Shown: positions 42,053 through 54,192, counted from the stretch's first letter. The stretch: 64,000 bases of DNA from Flaccisagitta enflata (GCA_965153355.1 OZ231126.1:78244001-78308000), one strand, 5' to 3'. The notes: generated from the letters alone by a model not told the origin. A program made the numbers and translations.

Positions 42053-45000
42053 CTGAATGAAATAAACAAACAAATGACAGATAACATTGAATAGGAATAA
42101 GATAGCCCTTCCCCTCAACCCCCCCCCCCGGTAAAAAAGACAATTGACATTTTTCAGGGATAAGCGATGCACAGACAGGTGAAAAAAAATTTATTTCTAA
42201 GACAACCGTCACAAGAGAAATGACCAAAGACGGCGGAATACAAAAGCCCTCTTCACCCCCCCTCCAAAAAAAAAAAGAATTGACATTTTTCCGGGACAAA
42301 TGACGACAAATACAGGTGAAAGAAAAAAAATAATTACAAAGTCAACCGACACAACAGAAACAGAGACAACACAAACAATACAAAAGCCCTCTTCCTCCCC
42401 CCCCCCCCAAAAAAAAAATAGCACTATTGACATTTTCCCGGGATGAATGATACACGGACAGGTGAAATATATTAATTGCAAAGACACCCGACAAGAGAAA
42501 TGATTAATGACAGACAAAGCAGACATGATATTGCTTCACTTGTGACAATTTAATATGATTCTCAGAATCGTAGGAACCTCCGACCATAGTGTCCACTCAT
42601 CCATCTGTGGTGCAAAATCAAACATTGCTCTTGTTACTGTTGTCATTTGATTGATCTAAGACAGTTGATTTTCTTACCGATGGCATAGCTTTTGGGTCAC
42701 GCGATTCTTCACAAGATTCTTCACGCGATTCTTTATGAGATTCTTCACGCGATTCTTCACGCGATTCTCCACCCAATGTGAAACTGGAGTCAGTTTCTTT
42801 TTGTCCATCGTCCCGAGTCTTCTGAATGAGAAAAAAAGCAGGGTGAATTCTTGAGTTTTAAGCTAAAGAACGAGGGAGATAAGTGATTTATACACGGGAA
42901 AACATGGACTATGACATTCACTTTGAAGGACAATTATTCAAACAGTTTATAGTCGCTTGCTTGAGAAAAAATGAAGTGTAAAATTAAGTGTCGACATAGC
43001 GGTAGATAAGAACCTAGTTTATAAAAACGTCAAGCCTTGTGAGAGCTTGAAAATCAAGAAAATTATAATTATTTTACTACTAGATATCTCTATCGATTTT
43101 GAAGGCTTCAGAAAAAATGTTTTTATAAAAAATAAAAAGTGTAGATGCACAGACAAATGTCATCACTAAGGTCACGTTCGAGACACTCTATTATTCTCAG
43201 CCTTGAAGTGCTTGTAAATTAGAGGGGAAGTATACTCACCATCGAAATGTCCGATCCATCCACTAAATCAATGCTGCGTCCATCACTTTTGCCGTCTTTA
43301 CCGCAATTGGCCACCGTGACAAGAGTTGCCTGGAAGTAGCAAATGAATGCGATGACTTTTAGGTGACAAAGTCCCGTGGCACATCAAAGAACAAGGCCAA
43401 CGATACAGCCTCTTTAGGACTTTTATTACTAATGAATGTGTTATGAATGTCATTCACTTATAAATGATTTAATTAATGAATCATGCCATGAACCAACAGA
43501 CCAACGGACAGTCCATTGTAGAGATGCAAGAACGCTTGAAAACAGGGGAACTGAAGATCACCGTTAGTCGTTACATCAACCTCAATGAAGCCAAAATTGT
43601 GTGACTCATGATACATACCTCGCTCGCCCCGGGTTCCTCGTGTGCCGTGTCATGATCTTCTAATGAAACGGGCGTGATCGACAAAACTTCAACATGTGCG
43701 GAAGCCGGAGACACCTGGATGATAAAAGATGGTGGGGAAAAAAAGGACGAATCACCTTGGTCACATGATACACGACTCTATAAGCTACTTTTTGGTCAGT
43801 CTGTTGGTCCATCGGTCTGTCACAAAACTGTTTCAAAAGCTTTTCAAGGCAGTTTATGTTTCTGAATGGTAAAAAAGGAACCTTGTTAAGTAAACAGCCG
43901 TTTCAAATGTACTTTGGAATACAAATACTTAAATATATATCAATTTGGCATAAGCTAAATGTTATTTACGCGGCACTCACTTGCTGATTTGAGATGATCA
44001 AATTTGTGACAGCGACTTTCGAACTGCCACCGGGCCCATCATCGCCATCCGACTCATTTACTCGGAAAAATCCCCTCTGCAAAATCAGCAGAAACGGTGT
44101 GTCAAATGTATGCAACACATTACATGTAAAAATATGAATCAGTCAGAAACTTGTCTCCAGCCTATCGTGACCTCTGTCTTTGTCTCCAGCCTATCGTGAC
44201 CTCTGTCTTTGTCTCCAGCCTATCGTGACCTCTGTCTTTGTCTCCAGCCTATCGTGACCTCTGTCTTTGTCTCCAGCCTATCGTGACCTCTGTCTTTGTC
44301 TCCAGCCTATCGTGACCTCTGTCTTTGTCTCCAGCCTATCGTGACCTCTGTCTTTGTCTCCAGCCTATCGTGACCTCTGTCTTTGTCTCCAGCCTATCGT
44401 GACCTCTGTCTTTGTCTCCAGCCTCGTGACCTCTGTCTTTGTCTCCAGCCTATCGTGACCTCTGTCTTTGTCTCCAGCCTATCGTGACCTCTGTCTTTGT
44501 CTCCAGCCTATCGTGACCTCTGTCTTTGTCTCCAGCCTATCGTGACCTCTGTCTTTGTCTCCAGCCTATCGTGACCTCTGTCTTTGTCTCCAGCCTATCG
44601 TGACCTCTGTCTTTGTCTCCAGCCTATCGTGACCTCTGTCTTTGTCTCCAGCCTATCGTGACCTCTGTCTTTGTCTCCAGCCTATCGTGACTGTCTTTGT
44701 CTCCAGCCTATCGTGACCTCTGTCTTTGTCTCCAGCCTATCGTGACCTCTGTCTTTGTCTCCAGCCTATCGTGACCTCTGTCTTTGTCTCCAGCCTATCG
44801 TGACCTCTGTCTTGTCTCCAGCCTATCGTGACCTCTGTCTTTGTCTCCAGCCTATCGTGACCTCTGTCTTTGTCTCCAGCCTATCGTGACCTCTGTCTTG
44901 TCTCCAGCCTATCGTGACCTCTGTCTTTGTCTCCAGCCTATCGTGACCTCTGTCTTTGTCTCCAGCCTATCGTGACCTCTGTCTTTGTCTCCAGCCTATC

Positions 45001-48000
45001 GTGACCTCTGTCTTTGTCTCCAGCCTATCGTGACCTCTGTCTTTGTCTCCAGCCTATCGTGACCTCTGTCTTTGTCTCCAGCCTATCGTGACCTCTGTCT
45101 TTGTCTCCAGCCTATCGTGACCTCTGTCTTTGTCTCCAGCCTATCGTGACCTCTGTCTTTGTCTCCAGCCTATCGTGACCTCTGTCTTTGTCTCCAGCCT
45201 ATCGTGACCTCTGTCTTTGTCTCCAGCCTATCGTGACCTCTGTCTTTGTCTCCAGCCTATCGTGACCTCTGTCTTTGTCTCCAGCCTATCGTGACCTCTG
45301 TCTTTGTCTCCAGCCTATCGTGACCTCTGTCTTTGTCTCCAGCCTATCGTGACCTCTTGTCTTTGTCTCCAGCCTACCATGACCAGCCTATCGTGACCGC
45401 TCTTTGTCTAGCCTATCACAACATTTGTCTGTCTAGCCTATGACAACATCTATCTTTGTCACTAGCCTATGACAACATCTGTCTTTGTCTGTAGCCTATC
45501 ACAACATCTGTAAGCAAGAAGAGACAGGTGTCTAGATTGACTAGAGATGTCATGATAGGCTTGAGACGAAGACAGCTGTCGTGATAGGCTAGAGACAAAG
45601 ACAGATGTCGTGACAGGCTACAGACAAAGACAGATGTCATGATAGGGTAGAGACAAAGACATATGTCATGATAGGCTAGAGACAAAAGCAGATGTCGATA
45701 TAGGGTTGAGACAAAGACATATGTCATGATAGGCTAGAGACAAAAGCAGATGTCGATATAGGGTAGAGACAAAGCATGTTATGATAGGCTAGAGACAAAA
45801 ACAGATGTCGATACAGGCTAGAGACAAAGACAAATATCGTGATATGCTAAAGGAAGAGGTCTTGATAGGCTAGAGTCTAAGACAGATGTCATGATAGGTA
45901 AGAGACAAAAACAATAGCGTGATAGGCTAGAGACAAAGGCTAGAGACAAAGGCTAGAGACAAAGGCTAGAGACAAAGACAGATGTCAAGATAGGCTAGAG
46001 ACAAAGACAGATGTCGTGATAGGCTGGAGACAAAGACAGATGCTGTGATAGGCTAGAGACAATGCCCTGATAGGCTAGAGACAAAGACAGATGTCGTCAT
46101 AGGCTAGAGACAAAGACAGATGTCGTGATAGGCTAGAGACAAAGACAGATGCCATGATAGGCTAGAGGCAATGCCAGATGTCATGATAGGCTAGAGGCAA
46201 AGCCAGATGCCGTGATAGGTTAGAGACAGACTGATGCCTTGATAGGCTAGAGGCAAAGACAGATGTAGTGATAGGCTAAAGACAAAGACAGATGTCGTGA
46301 TAGGCTAGAGACAAAACCAGATGTCATGTTGACCAGAGACAAAGACAGATGTCATGATAGGCTAGAGACAAAGACAGATGTCGTGATAGGCTAGAGACAA
46401 AGATAGATGTCGTGATAGGCTAGAGACAAAGACAAATGTCGTGATAGGCTAGAGACAAAGACAAATGTCGTGGTAGGCTAGAGACAAAGACAAATGTCGT
46501 GGTAGGCTAGAGACAAAACCAGATGTCGTGATAGGCTAGAGACAAAGACAGATGTCGTGATAGGCTAGAGACAAACAGATGTCGTGATAGGCTAGAGACA
46601 AAGACAGATGTCGTGATAGGCTAGAGACAAAGACAGATGTCGTGATAGGCTAGAGACAAAACCAGATGTCTTGAGGGGCTAGAGACAAAGACAGTTGTTG
46701 TGATAGGCTAGAGACAAAGACAGTTGTCGTGATAGGCTAGAGACAAAACCAGATGTCATGATAGGCTAGAGACAAAAAGATGTCGTGATAGGGAGACAAA
46801 GACAGATGTCGTGATAGGCTAGAGACAAAACCAGATGTCTTGATAGGCTGAAGACAAAAACAGATGTCGTGATAGGCTAGAGACAGACAGATGTCGTGAT
46901 AGGCTAGAGACAAAGACAGATGTCGTGATAGGCTAGAGACAAAGACAGATGTCATGATAGGCTAGAGACAAAGACAGATGTCATGACAGGCTAGAGACAA
47001 AGACAGATGTCATGATAGGCTAGAGACAAAAACAGATGTCATGATAGGCTAGAGACAAAGACAGATGTCATGATAGGCTAGACAAACACAGATGTCATGA
47101 TAGGCTAGAGACAAAAACAGATGTCATGATGGGCTACAGACAAAGACAGATGTCATGGTAGACTAGAAACAAAGACAAATGTCGTGATAGGCTAGAGACA
47201 AAACCAGATGTTGTGATAGCCTAGAGACAAAGACAGATGTCGTGATAGGCTAGAGATAAAGACAGATGTCGTGATAGACTACAGACAAAGACAGATGTCG
47301 TGATAGGCTTCAGACAAAAAAAGATGTCATGATAGGCTAGAGACAAAGACAGATGTCGTGATAAGCTAGAGACAAAGACAGATGTTGTGATAGGCTAAAG
47401 ACAAAGACATGTCGTAATAGGCTAGAGACAAAGATAGATATTGTGATAGGCAAAAGACAAAGACAGATAGTATGATAGGCTAGAGACAGAAACAGATGTC
47501 ATGATAGGCTAGAGACAAAACCGATGTTGTGATAGGCCAGAGACAAAGACAGATGTCATGATAGGCAAGACAGACAGATATGAGACATAATTAAATAGAA
47601 CAAGCGTTGTAACAGACAGGACACATCAAACAGTTTTTAGGTGCGACAAAGCACCTCTTTAACTGGCTGTGTCCGTTGGTCAGTTGGTTGGTCGGTAACG
47701 CATTCATTCGATGATCCACACGTCGCACCTTATTGGCCTACTTGGCCTTGTTATCTATCATAAAACAAATCTTTTTGTAACTCCTTCATGAGACGCAAAG
47801 CAATAGAGATGAGAGGAAACAAACAATTCATTAATTCCCCACTTACCGGAATTATTTTCGATGACATCTCTATGGGTTTGTCCTCATCAGTCTCCGACTT
47901 CTCCGCAGCATTGGAAGCGTCCTAACACAAGAAAGAAATGACTAATGCCAGATGAATGAAAACAGAAAAACGACACAATCAGAACAAAGACAAGCCAATA

Positions 48001-51000
48001 AACTAAGCTGTGCAAAAACAATCACAATTGAAAACAAGAAATCAAGACAAATAAACGACACTATTAGAACAAAGACAAGCCACAATACATTGTTACATGA
48101 TAGAAAACAAACATCAAACTTTACACTAACTCATTACAAAGACGTTCAAAACAAAAGCAATGACAATTGAATACATGCAAAAACAAAAAAACAAATGCAA
48201 CTTACCTTATGATATCCATCAACGATTGTCTCAACACCATCTTCATTGTCCGGGCCATCCTCCTGAGCGCCTAAGCCAAAGAGCGTTTCCCAATCAGCCT
48301 GATTTGAATTGAATGGAGAGGGCATAAGTTTCAACATGAACTCTTATCGCAGCAGATAAAGGTGTAAGTAGGGGGGGGGGGGGAGAAGGGCGTTTTCATT
48401 TTCAATCAACCAACAGCAATGCGGCACTAAAAGAAACAGAAAGAAGCAATATCGTTATACTCACAGGATCCCACAGCGTTTTGGTTGGTGAGACAGATTC
48501 TTTTTCCCCACTGCGCTGAAACATGGATAAGATGCGGAAATGGGCACTAACAGCATGACGTTTGCGAGGAGAAAAGTAGTGTGTCATCGTGATTTGTTTA
48601 TTGTGGCCCAAATGCTCTGATACCTCAGCTTGTTGCTCCTCGCATAAATTCTCTGTCTCAATAAGAGACCGCAACTTCATTACCGTCACCTCGGGAATAT
48701 TCACGGCATTTGTTATAGCCTGTAAATATGGGGTCACTTTGCCTAATTTGTGACCTTTGGAATTGATCAGGAACTTGGTTGACTTGGGCTCGGTTGGGCC
48801 ATTATCCCTCAAATACTCCACGAATTCGAGTAGCGCACGCTGGTCTCTTGGATTAGACACACAAAAGTATTCAACTTCCATCTTTTTTGTTGACTCAGCA
48901 ACTTCAAATACAGCGGGAATTAAGATGGATTGATCAAGTTTCCGGGGCAATTTGGAAATATCGACGCCCTTGTTCTTAGCCATGAAAGTTGCAAGTGCCG
49001 AATTCAATGCTGCAGCAACACTCTTCAGTTCAAGTAGACAGAGATTTCCACTTCGCTTCAGATTCAGCAAAAGAAGCAACCAAGCAACGAACCCTATGAC
49101 GAATGTATATTCAAATCGCGTGAGACGTCGAACCGGTTTCTTGGCCTTTAAAGCTGCTTTGACCTCGGCGACGATTCCATTGTACTGAGACCATAGAGAG
49201 ACAGAATGATAGATATTATTGAACAAGTCTTCCAAAAGATGGTCTGTGTTATCCAACCTGGTATGCTTTATCTGTCTCTGATAGCTGTTTTTTGCTTTGG
49301 TCCCGGTCTTGGTCAGTTTTTGGAAGCGATCATTTATTTCTCTGTAATTAGCAGGGCATCGACCTTCGAACTCAAGATAGTCTCTTGCGGCTTTGAGGGC
49401 GGCCAAATAGTTGCAAGCAGTTGACGGAGCGTAGATAGCTTTCACGATCTTGAGAAAACGATGGCACAAGTTCCAATTCCAAACTTCCTCTAATCTGCCT
49501 GGTTGCTTTGTTTCTCTCTCAACAAATCCAAGGAACTGTTCGATATCGTGTCTGTAAATTTTTTGGGTGACCAACCGGCGGTCGCTGATGTAATTCAAGA
49601 AACCGTGGGGCACATTGGGGTACTGTCCGTTGATGGCAAATGCCTCTTCTGCTGCTAAAGCGACATCACGCTTGGAATGTGGCCGCCCTTGGACATCTGG
49701 CACTGAGCCCTGGTTTACACCTTCATCACTCTCCACCGCCGAAGAGACCTGCAATGAAATGACAATGAGATAGGTTCAAGATGTGTGTCTCAAAATGAGA
49801 AGGCTGGATACAAGGTTTAGTCATATGGGGGGGAGGGGTAGGGGCAGTAGAGCAAAACCGATGACATTGAAAAATTATCAATGGACAGAACAAAAGACAA
49901 ACATTTTGACCAATGGACCTATGTATGGACTGAAAATGACAATTTGTGACAGATGTGTATTGTGACAGATGTGTATTGTGACAGATGTGTATTGTGACAG
50001 ATGTGTATTGTGACAGATGTGTATTGTGACAGATGTGTATTGTGACAGATGTGTATTGTGACAGATGTGTATTGTGACAGATGTGTATTGTGACAGATGT
50101 GTATTGTGACAGATGTGTATTGTGACAGATGTGTATTGTGACAGATGTGTATTGTGACAGATGTGTATTGTGACAGATGTGTATTGTGACAGATGTGTAT
50201 TGTGACAGATGTGTATTGTGACAGATGTGTATTGTGACAGATGTGTATTGTGACAGATGTGTATTGTGACAGATGTGTATTGTGACAAATGTGTATTGTG
50301 ACAGATGTGTATTGTGACAGATGTGTATTGTGACAGGTGTGTATTGTGACAGATGTGTATTGTGACAGATGTGTATTGTGACAGATGTGTATTGTGACAG
50401 ATGTGTATTGTGACAGATGTGTATTGTGACAGATGTGTATTGTGACAGATGTGTATTGTGACAGATGTGTATTGTGACAGATGTGTATTGTGACAGATGT
50501 GTATTGTGACAGATGTGTATTGTGACAGATGTGTATTGTGACAGATGTGTATTGTGACAGATGTGTATTGTGACAGATGTATATTGTGACAGATGTATAT
50601 TGTGACAGATGTATATTGTGACAGATGTATATTGTGACAGATGTATATTGTGACAGACGTATATTGTGACCGATGTTGGTGTCTATTGTGATAAATGTTG
50701 GTGTCTATTGTGACAGATGTTGGTGTCTATTGTGACATCTATATTGTGACAAACATGTGTCTATTGTGATGAACGTCTGTCTATTGTGACAACTGTCCTC
50801 TTGATATGTGTCTTATGACATTCAGCCTTAATTATCTATCACACATCTTTATAAAGGTTTTCACATCTGTCCATCATATTCTATAATGACATGTCATTGC
50901 TTATAGCACACCACGTCATCTTATATGCACTTTCACACATTTACTTTTAAGCATTTGAGCTAAACGGCAAACGGACCAATACTGATGGACAAAGCATCAA

Positions 51001-52791
51001 CATCGCCGATTACACTACCTGGTACAACTCGGGAGATGAAGGTGGCTGTAAATCTGGTTTGGTGTGTAAACAAGCGCAGAGTTCTTCCATGCAGCGGCGA
51101 TGAAACGATTCCATTTCAGGATCTTTGGATCTCTTCCCATGAGCCCTTTGAAGTTCAATTTATAATAGGAACCAAACATTAGTGACAGAACATAGAAATG
51201 AACAATTGAAACAAGGGACAAATTTGAGGACAATGAGAGAATAACAAATGACACGAAACTTGCTCAAGACAGCAAAAACAAACGTCACAGTACACTTACA
51301 AATCAAAACCGTTAGTGACGAAAGTCAACAATCCTGTTACTCTTGGGCTTATACATGTCAAATGAAATATCTTGTAGGCAAAGGCAGATGTCTTCAGGGA
51401 CGAATACACGGGAAGACACAGATATACAGATGGACAAATCATATGTTGAACTAACAAATGATAGTCTTACCGAATGATGTGTTGCCTTAATCTAGGCTGA
51501 ATCCATGCACGCAACTCCTTCGGGTTCACAGTTGCCGAACGCCAATCTAATTTGGCCTTTTCTTTATCCTGTTTGGCGGCGGCGACGCACAGAAGACACG
51601 GTAACCGAAAATCTTTTGAGACTTTGATGATAATCCATTCGTCGTTGCATCGCACCTAAGGGGACGAACATTCAGTCATAGTTAAAATTGAAATAAAATG
51701 TCAATCACCAAATTTCATATATCCAAATGATTTAGTTAGTGCAACTTTTACAGTCATCAACAGCTAATGAAAAAAAAGCTTGTCACGCACCTTTGTCACA
51801 GTCTGAGAGCCGTGTTTCCAGACTTTTCCATCGAGCTCAAGGCCACAATGTGGACACGGGACCTTCGCTGACTTGAACAGATCATTGGCTTTTGATTCCA
51901 TCCCACGCCGGCCTTTTGGAGGCGCATCTGAAGTGTATCAAGGGAGTAGAACAAAAGATGAAAGCGATTTGAGGTGAGTTCCATCGATGGGAATACAGAG
52001 CTTGATAATTTTCAAAAGTATACAACAAATCAATACCCTGAGACACTACAACAAATTAGATAGAATCACACCGGCTTTTAACCATCTTAACACACCTTTT
52101 GAGCGTTGAGGCGGAGTCGATGAATTGGCTGGTGGTGGTGGTGGTGGTGGTGGATTGAGGCTTCGGTTACACGTCTCCAGAGTGGCAGCGTCAAAATCGG
52201 AATCTGAAGTACTCGGCAGTTCTGTAGGCCGGAAAATGAAAAAAAAACAAATGAGATAACGACATGACATGACATGATGGCATGATGAAAAAATATTTGA
52301 CAACGTTAACTGTGGATACTTTCAGCTTCAAACGGCCCCTTACTTGATCTGGATCTGTTGTTGCTGTTTGCTTCTTGATTGGAACTGCTACTTGCATTTG
52401 TTACCGACGAACCATCCGCCACTGGCGCAGTTCCCCTCACGGACGCGTTGGTTGCTATTGGCGGGCTGCCTTTTGTCTCTGGCACCACATTCGCCGATGA
52501 AGACAGAGATGAGCGCGAAGAAGACGAAGATGAGCCCGATGAAGATGAAGATGAGCTTGATGAAGACGAAGAACTTGACGACAACCGAGTTTTGGCGCTA
52601 TTGAGACAAGTAGAATTACCACCAATTGGCGGACTCAACTCGTCACCTTCGGCCGACTGATTAACGCGCGATGGAAGAGCGGAAGCAACACAAAGCGTAG
52701 CACTTTCTGCCAAACTACTATTTGAGACGAAAGTCTTTTTCTTTGCGTTACCGTTCAAATCAACCGGGGATTTACGCTTTTTCCTGCCCAT
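41348..52791 (-). CDS. Tyrosine-recombinase-like (Crypton-type) nuclear protein, 13 exons, 1201 aa
   Basis: Thirteen predicted exons with GT-AG borders and matching phases total 3606 nt and one continuous frame. N-terminus: basic KKRK start, Ser-rich tract, poly-Pro and a possible four-Cys zinc ribbon (C216xxC219, C257xxC260). Exon 6 encodes a tyrosine recombinase/phage integrase-like module: N-terminal helical part (about 385-470), then R573 (KRSGNL), R701 (MKLRS), HLGH (720-723) and Y732 (MTHYF). These match the catalytic Arg-Arg-His-Tyr pattern, with the usual His before the second Arg replaced. C-terminus: acidic short exons, an ESREE repeat and an Ala/Ser/Lys tail. In animals such genes are usually domesticated Cryptons; DNA cutting here is inference. 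Confidence 0.85.
42678..42821 (-). CDS. Recombinase-like gene, exon 12 (ESREE repeats)
   Basis: 48 codons with about six near-perfect five-residue ESREE/ESHKE repeats from a 15-bp unit (GAATCGCGTGAAGAA). Acceptor CTCATTCAG, donor GTAAGA. Confidence 0.82.
43240..43329 (-). CDS. Recombinase-like gene, exon 11
   Basis: 30 codons. Acceptor CTACTTCCAG, donor GTGAGT, phase 0. Confidence 0.78.
43386..43542 (+). mobile_element. Family C element in intron 10, GATGC subfamily, decayed
   Basis: AACAAGGCCAACGATACAGC start, AATG-rich core like the copy at 6238, 3' end AGATGCAAGAACGCTTG then AAAAC; the hairpin is imperfect. Confidence 0.65.
43619..43714 (-). CDS. Recombinase-like gene, exon 10
   Basis: 32 codons. 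Acceptor TATCATCCAG, donor GTATGT, phase 0. Confidence 0.78.
43981..44076 (-). CDS. Recombinase-like gene, exon 9
   Basis: 32 codons. Acceptor GATTTTGCAG, donor GTGAGT, phase 0. Separated from exon 8 by 3.8 kb of minisatellite. Confidence 0.78.
44155..45370 (+). repeat. 29-bp minisatellite, forward block, about 41 copies (intron 8)
   Basis: Unit CCTATCGTGACCTCTGTC plus TTTGTCTCCAG, period 29, almost homogeneous, with a few 1-5 bp deletions. Confidence 0.97.
45371..47580 (-). repeat. 29-bp minisatellite, reversed block, about 75 copies (intron 8)
   Basis: From about 45530 the units read TGTCGTGATAGGCTAGAGAC plus AAAGACAGA, the reverse complement of the adjoining block with several changes; more heterogeneous. 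The turn-over lies at about 45370-45530. Confidence 0.95.
47634..47752 (-). mobile_element. Family C element, GGTGCG subfamily, in intron 8
   Basis: Minus strand: AACAAGGCCAAGTAGGCC, 5' motif AAGGTGCGAC, 3' hairpin AGGTGCTTTGTCGCACCT, AAAAA. Nearly identical to the copy at 15384, so recent activity is likely. Confidence 0.85.
47847..47921 (-). CDS. Recombinase-like gene, exon 8
   Basis: 25 codons, acidic (EKSETDEDK). Acceptor CTTGTGTTAG, donor GTAAGT, phase 0. Confidence 0.78.
48206..48298 (-). CDS. Recombinase-like gene, exon 7
   Basis: 31 codons, acidic. Acceptor TTCAAATCAG, donor GTAAGT, phase 0. Confidence 0.8.
48465..49748 (-). CDS. Recombinase-like gene, exon 6 (catalytic module)
   Basis: Acceptor TTTCATTGCAG; donor GTGAGT. 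428 codons, phase 0 at both ends. Carries the whole recombinase-like domain including R573, R701, H720/H723 and Y732. That a complete catalytic module sits in one symmetrical exon fits capture of an intronless element. Confidence 0.9.
49790..50800 (+). repeat. 16-bp minisatellite, about 45 copies (intron 5)
   Basis: Unit GTGACAGATGTGTATT, period 16, from about 49948 to 50650, with variant longer units to about 50800. A degenerate family C start (GGCTGGATACAAGG) precedes it at about 49801. Confidence 0.95.
51019..51145 (-). CDS. Recombinase-like gene, exon 5
   Basis: Donor GTAGTG. Acceptor AACTTCAAAG lacks a good pyrimidine tract, but only this one fits phase 2 and gives an open frame (HGKRSKDPEMESFHRRCMEE). 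Confidence 0.7.
51471..51655 (-). CDS. Recombinase-like gene, exon 4 (CLLC motif)
   Basis: Acceptor CCCCTTAG; donor GTAAGA. Residues 238-298 with RCNDEW and LPCLLCVAA, the second Cys pair. Ends in phase 2. Confidence 0.82.
51791..51927 (-). CDS. Recombinase-like gene, exon 3 (CPHC motif)
   Basis: Acceptor ATACACTTCAG; donor GTGCGT. Residues 192-237 with VPCPHCGLELDGKVWKHG, half of a likely zinc ribbon. Confidence 0.82.
52096..52221 (-). CDS. Recombinase-like gene, exon 2
   Basis: Acceptor CCGGCCTACAG; donor GTGTGT. Residues 150-191, with a run of eight Pro from (CCA)n. Phase 1 at both ends. Confidence 0.8.
52344..52791 (-). CDS. Recombinase-like gene, exon 1 (residues 1-149)
   Basis: ATG at 52789-52791, followed by a basic MGRKKRKS start that could serve as a nuclear localisation signal. 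Ser-rich (TCx repeats). Donor GTAAGG, phase 1. Confidence 0.8.
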
Positions 52792-53348
52792 CGTGACTTC
52801 GAAAACTACGGGCTGAACTGGAATGACGGAGGAGGAAAATGTCAGAATAATCGGGAGCTTGAATTAACGTCGGATCCGAGACGGAAGCGGTCTGATTTCG
52901 AAAAAAAACATCTCCCGATCATCAGAAAAAACAGGAGGAGGAGGGAGGAGCAGAAATTTCAACATTACCAAATAAGGAAATAACGAGAATTGTACCGAAT
53001 AGGACTTGCGTAACTATCTGGCTGGTCATTGGTTCATTTCTGCCGAATTGAATTTTGTAGGACCCATTCAAAGCAGATTGTTTGAAAAAGATAGAAAAAG
53101 ACAGCGGAAAAATAGACCAAAGACAGACATACTATTCAATAGATTACTATTAGCTGGTCGGACTGTTGGTTGGGAGATTGGTCTGTCAGAAGGGGACATT
53201 GAATTGCAAGCAGCTATTGAATTACTGCTCCTGCCCAACCGTCCATCGACTGTTATGGCTGTTCTTGTCATAGGAATGTTTTCTTTGTCCCAACATTCAA
53301 GAAATGCAAAGGCAAGCGTGATTCAATCTTCAAATGTAAGAGTTATCT
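52792..53348. other. 5' flank of the recombinase-like gene
   Basis: No TATA box seen near the ATG. Nothing coding recognised. Confidence 0.4.
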
Positions 53349-53507
53349 TTAAGAGGCTTTGTCCGTCCGTCGGTCCATACGTCGGTCCTTCCGTCGGTCC
53401 GTCCGTCGGTCCGTTGGTCCGTAATGATCGAGTCAAAAAGTTGGAAAACGCGCATTTCCTCCCCTGCCCACCCGTCCGCAACTGGTGGCCATGTATCCGG
53501 CCTTGTT
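53349..53507 (-). mobile_element. Family C element, 3' hairpin lost
   Basis: Minus strand: AACAAGGCCGGATACATGGC, 5' motif AGTTGCGGAC, GGGCAGGGG, GGAC core, ending AAAGCCTCTTAA without the hairpin. Confidence 0.7.
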
Positions 53508-53575
53508 GGACGACAGAACAAGAGAAGACTTTATGACAGAATGTTTTAGATGTCACAAAAGCTATCAAAGTTTTG

Positions 53576-53692
53576 GGTGGGCAGGGGCGGATTTGCGTTT
53601 TTTTCATACTTACCAACTGGATTATAACGGACCAACAGACCAATGGACGGACGGGCGGACAAAGCCTCTTATACAGTCGCGTGTCTGTGACT
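53576..53692 (+). mobile_element. Family C element, 5' end truncated
   Basis: Begins at GGTGGGCAGGGGCGG, GGAC core, 3' hairpin AGTCGCGTGTCTGTGACT. Opposite orientation to the neighbour at 53349. Confidence 0.65.
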
Positions 53693-53774
53693 TCAGAGAA
53701 TAAAGTATTGTTATCATGAAGAATATTTTCCATGACTCGAGAGGAATATTTTTATGACTCAGCTCGCGTTCTCC

Positions 53775-53809
<35 letters not shown>

Positions 53810-54059
53810 TCGCTTTGTTTTTGGCGGCGAATATGGGGGGGAAAAACAAATGTCACAGGTGGGAAATGCAAAAACATATGTCACAAGAGACATGGGTAAA
53901 TGTCAAATAATAAAGCAAATTAAATTAAGACGCATTGAATCATCAAAACCACACTGATGGGGGTGGATAGAAGCTACCATTTATGAATTTCATTTGTCTC
54001 ATCAATAATTGGTCGCTTCAATGGTCAAAGTATAATTGGAGCGCGAATTTGGGGTAATA

Positions 54060-54192
54060 CGCGACTGTTAGCCCCTTTTAACCATTAGCCCATTTGTTGG
54101 TGACATTTGCATATAATGGTTTTATGTATCTTTTAGATCACTTCCTCTGCCCAACCACAAGTGGCAAAGGTTACCATGTATCTGGCCTAGTT
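54060..54192 (-). mobile_element. Family C element, strongly decayed
   Basis: ACGCGACTGTTAGCCCC at one side and GTTACCATGTATCTGGCC at the other match C ends with many changes. Confidence 0.4.

Noticed and set aside
44155-47580. CRISPR-like array
   Set aside because: Tandem 29-bp units are contiguous with no unique spacers, and the context is a eukaryotic intron.
49878-50288. Perfect 16-residue peptide repeat resembling a coding repeat protein
   Set aside because: Arises from the 16-bp minisatellite in intron 5; the unit length makes every frame open.
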